Positions 56,389-64,000 of a DNA stretch of 64,000 bases are shown here, piece by piece. The notes under the pieces are model-generated. The model was not told where the DNA came from and searched no databases. It saw nothing but the letters and a program-made list of their open reading frames with translations. Within the stretch, counting starts at the first letter, position 1, and each line of letters starts with the position of its first letter. The DNA comes from Mucor racemosus (lineage: Eukaryota > Mucoromycota > Mucoromycetes > Mucorales > Mucoraceae), in the NCBI GenBank assembly GCA_027405735.1, contig JAPEHQ010000013.1, positions 1,612,001 to 1,676,000 of the forward strand. The letters run 5' to 3'. Made by a program: the position numbers and the translations under genes.

Positions 56389-57115
56389 TGCAGTAAATTA
56401 CGATGTTATTTACTAAAATAAAAAAATATAAAAAATAAAAGCAGTAGAAATACAATTATAATCAGCTAAAGTTTTTATTACAAAAGATTTCTGAAGAGTT
56501 AAAATAATTGAAAAGTATGAGGGTATTTATAGTGATTTGGAGAACTTGGATACCATCAGACTTGAATGGATGTATATTTAGTAATCTTCCAGTTTTGAGT
56601 ACATTGTTATTGATTTGATATTTTAAGGGGTAAATTGTATAGAGCATTGACCATAAGGGATTGTATGTCAAGTGTGACAATATCGACCTTTTGGGAAATG
56701 GTTGTTTTTGTTTATTTCTGTTATATCTATTTTATGTAACCTTGATTTTTAAGGGGTAGTTTTTATATGCTTGAATCTTATTTATATTGATAGTGAAACT
56801 ACGATATAGGTGAGTAGTTGACTAAATTGATATCTTTGTTTATTATCATTATTGATTTGGATAGAATCCTGTTTTGATATATATGTCATTTGTGTAATTG
56901 ATTGCGCCGTGATCAAGGGTGCTATCATCTACACGACATGTATGGTTCAAAAAGGGTATTTCATATTTTTAGCATGCGTTTGTTATTGTGTTCAATTGAA
57001 GCGTTTGTTTATTATCGTTGTTCACATTTCAAGTGGCATCATATTTTATGAGCGACACTTGAAATTTAGGTTGTTTTATTTTATCAAGCGTTTTTAGTAT
57101 GTAATTCCACTGCAC
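56389..57115 (-). repeat. Solo LTR, 727 bp
   Basis: Begins TGCAGTAAATTACG and ends CCACTGCA with an exact duplication CAAAT (56384-56388 and 57116-57120). The uninterrupted target is visible in copies B and C. Its later 540 bp match the truncated copy at 18821-19890. The layout near its plus-strand start resembles the chromovirus LTRs, suggesting a third chromovirus family. Confidence 0.75.
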
Positions 57116-58016
57116 AAATTACTTTTGTTCTTATTAATATAATAGATTACAGACAATACAATTCAATACATTGTTGATGTAGAGCATAAAGCAATACATG
57201 CAATAGCTAATATATTTAAGATTATCACCATTTGTAAACATGTTTATAGTTACAATTTTTACAGTAACAATGGTTTTTTCTCGAGCATAAACATAAATAA
57301 CACTTACTGCTTAAATTTATATGCAAGCAAAATTTAAGATTATAGATGTTACTTTATCACATATAAAATTTAAATAAATTAACCTTCTGTAAGCTTACTA
57401 TTTTAGTTTACAATTTTCAGCTTTAAAAAAAATTTATTTTCAAGTATAGCTACGATCATAACTATGGTTGTTAGACAAGACATTAGATTATTCTTTTTTT
57501 TTGTTTCTATATCATTTGAAATGTTATCGCTTTTCTGGAACATTTCGTGGGTTTGTAGTCAGTTTTAGCTTTTCATTGAGTAGATATAAATATCATTGCC
57601 TTCGATTTGATCTGGTAATATATAAAGAAATACGTCCAACAATACAGTAGTAAATAATGGTATTTGATCTTAGAATTCTGTTGAATAAAATTATTAGTCT
57701 CTAATATAACGACTGCTACGTATATTATTAAGAATATCATCAGTCCCTTATGTTAGCATGTGTATTCAGATAAAAGAAGGAATATCCTCTTGATAGTCTG
57801 ATATACCTTATTAAATAGTGGGTATATCCTTGGAATATAAAAACAACACACGTAGGAAAGAATTTTCAAGGCTTTACATTATTTAGCGCAATTAAAACCC
57901 TGCTGAATTGCATATTTCAGCCAATGTAAAAGCAGCATTACAGCGCATGAACCATAACCTAATAAACAAAATAGGCAATATCTGTTATCATAAAAACATA
58001 TATTTTTCTACCAGAA

Positions 58017-58288
58017 TGTAATGAGTCAAACATTTCAGTTTTATTCATGCAAAACCTTGCCTCATCCCTTATATAAATACTACAAGGAAATCATTACATG
58101 ATCCCTTGTGAATTTATCTGTCTTGTTACACTCCCTTTACTTTTATATATTCACTAATAAACATTTAATTTACAAATAAGAAGACCACCCTTCATCAATC
58201 CTGTGATCGCCAATTTATAATAGCAAGAATAATATCTATAAGCATATGATCCACCTTTGTTGTTAGTCCAAAATTACAAATCATTACA
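58017..58288 (+). repeat. Solo LTR, 272 bp, in R-A copy D
   Basis: Begins TGTAATGAGTCAAAC and ends ATCATTACA with an exact duplication CAGAA (58012-58016 and 58289-58293). It is the same family as 59124-59395. A TGAGTCA word sits 5 bp inside the end. Confidence 0.85.
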
Positions 58289-59005
58289 CAGAAAAACCGT
58301 CTGTCATATCATACATTTATTATAAAATTGCAGAAAGAAGCGAACCCGTAGAGCAACGCCGTAATTGAGCATAGCAAGATTAGGCGACTAAGCCTGTTAT
58401 ACAATGATATATCTAAGTTTTAAATAAAAAAGCGTTTCTTTTTTTAAACTTTTCTTATATTTAACCACGTACGGTCTGAAAATTTAGTTTTTATAGCGGA
58501 CATTTTCGGGGCTCATTTTATCCTTACCAACACTCATGATTTTGATCAAAAATCAGAAAAATCAAATTTTGATACCAAAATCAACGTCTAAATATACTAC
58601 ATTGTGAGAGAAAATTGTAGCCATGACTAATACACATTTTATAAAATCTTAATATTAAATGTTAAATAATGAAACTTTGTACTTTTGCCCCAAAAACGGT
58701 TTTTTGGTTAAAGGATTTTCATGTAATCTTTTGCAATGAAAATGTTTGTTATTTTTTATTTAGCAAATAGAGCGCTAAATGTGGTATATGTGCATATTTT
58801 TTGTTTTTATAATTGGTAGTATAATTAACTCTTGATTTGCAAAATCAGAAAAAAAAAATTAAAAAATGTCAAAATTGATGATCTGGACAAGAATAATTTT
58901 CTAAATTAATATTCCGCTTATAAGCCTTGTGAGTTTTAAAAATAAGAGATTTTATAATACTTGATAACTTTTTCAAGAATTTACGATGCTGTATCTACTT
59001 GATTC

Positions 59006-59123
59006 AAGCTGTTATATTATCAAAAGATACTAATATGAAAATACTCTGCTAAAAGATACATTTTATTAATTCATTGATGCTTCATATTTATATGTTTTCT
59101 AGATAGTTATGTGATTATTAATA
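59006..59123. other. Spacer after R-A copy D
   Basis: Begins TGTTATATTATC directly after the R-A homology ends, so it may be the start of another LTR. The other end was not identified. Confidence 0.3.
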
Positions 59124-59395
59124 TGTAATGATCTATAATTTTGGACTAACAACAAAGGTGGATAATATGCTTATAGATATTATTCTTGCTGTTATAAATT
59201 TGTGATCACTGGATTGATGAAGGTTGGTGTTCTTATTTGTAAATTAGATATTTATTAGTGAATAAATATAAGTAAAGGGAGTGTAACAAGACAGATAAAT
59301 CTACAAGGAAATCATTACATGATCCCTTGTAGTATTTATATAAGGAATGAGGCAAGGTTTTGCATGAATGAAACTGAAATGTTTGACTCATTACA
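59124..59395 (-). repeat. Solo LTR, 272 bp, inverted copy
   Basis: Reverse-complement relative of 58017-58288, with an exact duplication TAATA (59119-59123 and 59396-59400). The length is identical to its partner. Confidence 0.85.
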
Positions 59396-59580
59396 TAATA
59401 TTATTAATGAATTGCCGGGTATTGAGGTACTTGATATGATTTGGGAACAAATCGTATACAAATCATATACAATGAAATTTGTGGAATTGGGAATCTCTAA
59501 TTGTATCATTTGGATAAGATGTAGGATTGCGTATGTTTCATAATTGCAAAATTTTTCTGAATGTTCCTGATAGTTGCTGT
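59396..59580. other. Spacer with an open frame continuing from the LTR
   Basis: About 185 bp between the inverted solo LTR and the hAT-like element. The 74-codon frame 59319-59543 runs from the LTR into it and is probably chance. Confidence 0.35.
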
Positions 59581-59943
59581 TAGGAATGGGCTTCGACTCG
59601 AGTTTGAATCGAGTTTTAACGGAAACGGCCATTCGATTCGAGTTGGAAAACGGCCCGTTCTTTTGTAACCCAGATAAAAAACAGGGTGGGAGCAAGTATT
59701 GGTTTGCCTTAAGGAGGCTGTTAATAGCAACCTTGTCAAGTTAATATGGGATTATGAATTGATAATAGCATATTTGACAGTTTCACAACTTGAAGTATTT
59801 TTTCAATCCTGTTTTCGAGCTTAGCTAACAAAAAAAGAAAAAAAGAAACTCGAGTACCCTCATTCGAGTTTGCATAAAAAACGGCCCGTTAAAGCAGTCA
59901 AACTCGGTTAACCGTAATACGATGCGTTGTTTGTGAAACCCTA
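59581..59943. mobile_element. hAT-like MITE, 363 bp
   Basis: Exact 8-bp target duplication GTTGCTGT at 59573-59580 and 59944-59951, the length typical of hAT transposons. The ends are TAGGAATGGGC and, inverted, TAGGGTTTCAC, sharing TAGG. Inside there are repeated TCGAGTTTGAATCGAG-type words on both strands near both ends and no coding frame, so it is non-autonomous. Confidence 0.75.
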
Positions 59944-59967
59944 GTTGCTGTTAATGCTAGTGGTTAT

Positions 59968-60001
59968 GTATGACATTTAGTAAGAGTTACTAAATGTCAT
60001 G
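59968..60001. repeat. Perfect hairpin with 14-bp stem
   Basis: ATGACATTTAGTAA, loop GAG, then TTACTAAATGTCAT. The function is unknown; it lies just outside R-A copy C. Confidence 0.7.
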
Positions 60002-61101
60002 CCATGTTGGATTTTAATAGTCGTTCCTGAATTTCTACATCTGGATACACTTCTGATATATCAATAGACTCGTTCGTCTATTAGAGTTAACTCACCATCC
60101 TTGGTTAGCGTATCTATAATGACGGTTCATTATTAGCTGATGGTATAAAAAACTATTAAAAGAGGTTATCTAATTTCAAATATATCTGATTCAACTGCTG
60201 ATGCTAAACTAGCATTAATTAGTTGTGTTGTTGACTCGCAACAAAGTAATAAGATGTTTTATCGAGTACGATGTTGGTGTTCAATGTATTTTAGTTAAAA
60301 TGAACAGATAGAGATATGGTTCTTGCAGCGATGATCTATGTATGTGTGAGAGAGCTCAGATCTATGACTGCAAAAAAATGATACAAATTGTGATGCTTTA
60401 ATGCTTTATCGACCTGTAAGAGATTTTTTTGTGGCGATACCTGGTGGCTCAAGTATAATCTAGGCATATAGTTGTCAAATGTATCATCGTCAAATCAAGA
60501 TGAAGTGGGTTGATTGATATAACAGATAATAAATGCAATTTCATTTATTGAATGGGTAAATGTAAAAGTATAAAGTTAAGCTTATTTTTGAATAAAAGTA
60601 TTAATTATTCTGATTAACGTCAATAGGTTCAAAAAGCATAGTTAAGTGCAACAGTGCAATCATTGCTACTAAATTGCATAATTTGATGTGTAGAAAACTG
60701 TTGAAGCATTTATTCTTTTTTTTGACAATGCTACAAATCATCGTTCAATATGACTGAATATTAATGAATTAGAGAAAATACAGCTGGTAAAAAACTGATA
60801 CCCAATGTACAATGTACATCGAGGTCAAGATTGATAAAAGGTGCATTTATTGGGTAGTGGAAATCGCAACATTTGATGGATGGAAATTACAGGTCCAAGA
60901 TGTTGTGTTTGCCTCAGGATTTTTAAAAGGGGTTTAAAAGCATACTTTATCAAACTTACTTAGATGTTAAATATCCACCATATGCTATTAGCATCATCTT
61001 GTTTTTTGTTTAATTGCTGTATTACTAAAAATCAAGCTTTTCATAGCTTATAATAATGACAATGGGATGTTTTTGATTTTAGATTGACATTTATCATAAG
61101 G

Positions 61102-61305
61102 CGGGCTGATAATACGTTTGATACGACTGTAGTAGATGGAACCAGTGAATTTAAGTTATGGAATTTGAATTCAAATACCGAGGAATCATTTGTAAGTACT
61201 TAATTTGGTTCTAGTAAAGCACTGAATAAATTGGCTTGGGACAAAGATGGTAAAAAGGCGGCAATAGGTTCCAGCGATGATGGCTATGTTTATATTTATA
61301 ATTTA
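61102..61305 (+). pseudogene. Dynein intermediate chain WD40 fragment (copy C)
   Basis: Plus-strand frame from TFDTTVVDGTSEFKLWNLN through an in-frame TAA to SSKALNKLAWDKDGKKAAIG and YVYIYNL. The residue order matches the end of the WD40 domain of cytoplasmic dynein intermediate chain (VDGtGkLdLWNLN.dtE... ALNkvrW..dGr..avGdseG..yiYDL). It is cut downstream by the 532-bp solo LTR. Confidence 0.7.
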
Positions 61306-61837
61306 TGTCGTATATTTTCAGGATTGATAAATAGCACTTAAAAAAGAATACAATTATAAAAGAATGAGTAATAAATCAGTTCTTCAACTGTATAATAAAA
61401 ACAAGATATCGTTTATTTAGATATAAAAGTATGGCCTTTTATATTGATTTGACATTGAGATCCTGAGATGTAATTTAATAAGGCACTATTGAACCATTGG
61501 ATCTGTTTGATAGTGATCTATGGATTGAAATGGATCAATCACAATTTAACCGTTTTTGCAGAGCTTGTGAGTTGTCTTGTTTCAGTGCTGCGCTAAATAT
61601 GCTTGGATGTTGATTTGATAGCTACTTGATTGGTTAACTGCTGGGATGAAATAATGTGGTGTCATAATTGAGGTCAAAGTGTTCTTGGTAATTACTGGAT
61701 TAAACTTGATATGCTAGGAGTTTCTTATATCCGATATCAAGACTTGCACTTCAATACATGTCGTAGTCAATAGATTGTAAGATGTATTGATACTGTAGAA
61801 GGTGATAACGTATGATACTAGTAGGTGGAATACAACA
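61306..61837. repeat. Solo LTR, 532 bp, in R-A copy C
   Basis: Same length and position in R-A as 54465-54996. The flanks are ATTTA and ATCTA (one change), matching the copy-B flanks in reverse. Confidence 0.75.
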
Positions 61838-64000
61838 ATCTATAATATTGGAGAGGTAAGACTAAAACTCAATGTAAATTACCTCTAGCGCAATAATTGT
61901 AAAGTAAGACTGGATTATCATCAAATAAACTATCACACAATATTAACATGATGTATAAAGATTTACAGTAATTAGCTTGAATCAAGTGGATACAGCATCG
62001 TAAATTCTTGAAAAAGTTATCAAGTATTATAAAATCTCTTATTTTTAAAACTCACAAGGCTTATAAGCGGAATATTAATTTAGAAAATTATTCTTGTCCA
62101 GATCATCAATTTTGACATTTTTTAATTTTTTTTTTCTGATTTTGCAAATCAAGAGTTAATTATACTACCAATTATAAAAACAAAAAATATACACATATAC
62201 CACATTTAGCGCTCTATTTGCTCAATAAAAAATAACAAACATTTTTATTGCAAGATACTACATGAAAATTCTTTAACCAAAAATCCGTTTTTGTGACAAA
62301 AGTACAAAGTTTCATTACTTAACATTTAATATTAAGCTTTTATAACATGTGTATTAGCTATGGCTACAATTTTCTCTCACAATGTAGTATATTTAAACGT
62401 TGATTTTGGTATCAAAATTTGATTTTTCTGATTTTTGATCAAAATCATGAGTGTTGGTAAGGATAAAATGAGCCCCGAAAATTTCCGCTATAAAAACTGA
62501 ATTTTCAGACCGTACGTGGTTAAATATAAGAAAAGTAAAAAAAAAAAAGCGCATTTTCATTTAAAATTTAGATATAATATACCATAGTATAAAAGACTGA
62601 TTAGCCGTTCGATCGTGTTATGCTCAATTATGGCGTCGCTCTACGGGCTCGCTTTTACAATTTTTTAATGAATGTATGATATGACAGACAGTTTTTCTAG
62701 TAGAAAAATGTATGTTTCTATGATAACAGATATTGCCTATTTTGTTTATTAGGTTATGGTTTATGCGCTGTAATGCTGCTTTTACATTGGCTGAAATATG
62801 CAATTCAGCAGGGTTTTAATTGCGCTGAATAATGTAAAGCCTTGAAAATCCTTTTCTACGTGCGTTGTTTCTTTTTGTTTTCATATTCCAAGGTAGGATA
62901 CTATTCACCGTTTGATAAGGCATATCAGACTATTCAGCTGGTATTTTTTTCTTTTATCCGAATACGCATGCTAACATAAGGGACTAATGTTTTTGATATA
63001 GATAGCAGTAGGTATATTAGAGACTGATATTTTGATTTAACTGCATTCTAAGACCAAATATCATTATTTACTACTGTATTTTTGGACGTATTTCTTGATT
63101 ACCAGATCAAATAGAAGGAAACAATGATACTTATATCTATTCAATACAAAGCTAGTAGAATTTGCTACAAACTCACGAAATATTCTAGAAAAATGATAAA
63201 ATTTCAAATGATATAGAAACACAAAAAAAAAAAAAAAGAATGATCTGATGTCTTGTCGTCTAATAACCATAGTTTTGATCGTAGCTATACTTGAAAACAA
63301 ATCTCTTTACAGCTGACAATCGTAAACTAAAATAATAGGGTTACCAAAGGTTAATTTGTTGTTTAAATTTTATGAGTGATAAAGTACAATTTACTGTATA
63401 ACCTTAGATTTGGCTTGCATTTAAATTTAAGCAGTAAGTGTTATTTAATTTTATGTTCAAGCAAAAACCGTTGTTGCTGTAAGTATTATAGCTATAAACA
63501 CATTTATAAATGATGATGATCATCGTACTGTAAATATATTGACTCTTGCATGTATATTTTTACATCAGCAACGCATTGTTGAATTGTATTGTCTATAATC
63601 TATATTAATAAGAACAAATGTAATTTATAAACCCATTCCAGTAAAAAATGCAATGAAATTTTGAGAACGGCACAACAACGCTCATGTACAAACCAATTTG
63701 TGCCCATACGATGAGTTCATTATATTCACGGTTAGATTTTATTATTATACGCAAATGGGAATAATGATATGCTTATGGGCAATTCTATTATTAAGCACAC
63801 ATGGGATTAATGCCATGCACATGGACAGAATATATAATTCTACACATGCAGGCTTTTCGTTATGCTCGTGTGCAGTTTCTTTTGTTGTGCCCATGTGCAT
63901 CTCGTAATCTTTTTAGCCATTATTTATTGAGCGCAATAACTCATCAGGCTATAGTGTGCAGCCCACCACCACCTGAGCACAACAAAGTCATCTTGTGCAG

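Larger units (their letters stand above)
55991..59005 (+). repeat. Repeat family R-A, copy D
   Basis: Directly follows copy B in the same orientation. It keeps the 5' region (55991-56388) that copies A and B lack, continues at 57116, and stops near 59005 before the dynein segment. Two solo LTRs interrupt it (56389-57115, 58017-58288). Confidence 0.7.
60050..64000 (-). repeat. Repeat family R-A, copy C (inverted), runs off the window
   Basis: Reverse complement of the R-A order: the subterminal motif region at 63650-64000, the middle at 61840-63600, a 532-bp solo LTR, the dynein fragment, then the tail to about 60060. Together with copy B it forms a large imperfect inverted repeat. It is the most complete copy, roughly 3.9 kb including the LTR, and its far end is outside the window. 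Confidence 0.75.

Noticed and set aside
1..64000. CRISPR arrays, operons, Shine-Dalgarno sites
   Set aside because: None seen. The introns and gene families show a eukaryotic nuclear genome, where these are not expected.

Overview
The window looks like a piece of a nuclear chromosome from an early-diverging filamentous fungus, most likely Mucoromycota. This is inference. The DNA is very AT-rich, genes have one to eight short introns (about 50-90 nt, GT..AG), and the proteins are eukaryotic and fungal in type: Pol I and Pol II subunits, SmD3, Rcl1, a Gcn4-like bZIP, an HSF-type factor, alkaline ceramidase, and a focadhesin-like protein that budding yeasts lack. The two complete retrotransposons are fungal-type chromoviruses with a single fused gag-pol frame.

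Layout. 0.3-5.5 kb: RNA polymerase I largest subunit (minus). 7.8-8.9 kb: mitochondrial phosphate carrier (plus). 9.2-27.3 kb: a transposon block. It holds a young chromovirus (11.1-16.8 kb) nested in a dispersed repeat (family R-A), a remnant of an unidentified multi-exon gene, nested solo LTRs, a second chromovirus (19.9-25.9 kb) and a second dispersed repeat (family R-B). 28.2-48.9 kb: a gene-rich core with SmD3, a small unknown gene, RCL1, RPB11, a 1752-residue focadhesin-like protein, a mitochondrial DEAD-box helicase, a Gcn4/CPC1-like bZIP factor, alkaline ceramidase, an HSF-type factor and a GT61-type glycosyltransferase. 48.9-64.0 kb: a second transposon block. Here R-A occurs three more times, two of them as a large inverted pair, riddled with solo LTRs of at least four families, a hAT-like MITE and a second R-B copy.

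Functionally the gene core is mostly housekeeping: rRNA synthesis and processing (RPA1, RCL1), mRNA synthesis and splicing (RPB11, SmD3), mitochondrial function (carrier, helicase), sphingolipid turnover and glycosylation. Two transcription factors are also present. No gene cluster with an obviously shared pathway is visible.

The most informative observations are these. (1) R-A carries a decayed piece of a cytoplasmic dynein intermediate chain gene in three copies, with the same in-frame stop. (2) The bZIP gene has a leader with upstream ORFs and a TGACTCA site, the architecture of GCN4/CPC1 control. (3) Both chromoviruses have a primer-binding region complementary to their own LTR, suggesting self-priming. 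(4) Chromovirus 2 has Asp-Pro-Gly at its protease active site and lacks a target-site duplication. (5) Many solo LTRs with exact 5-bp duplications give a readable insertion history. I saw no wholly new system that I could defend. Exon coordinates were derived by hand from splice signals and reading-frame continuity.
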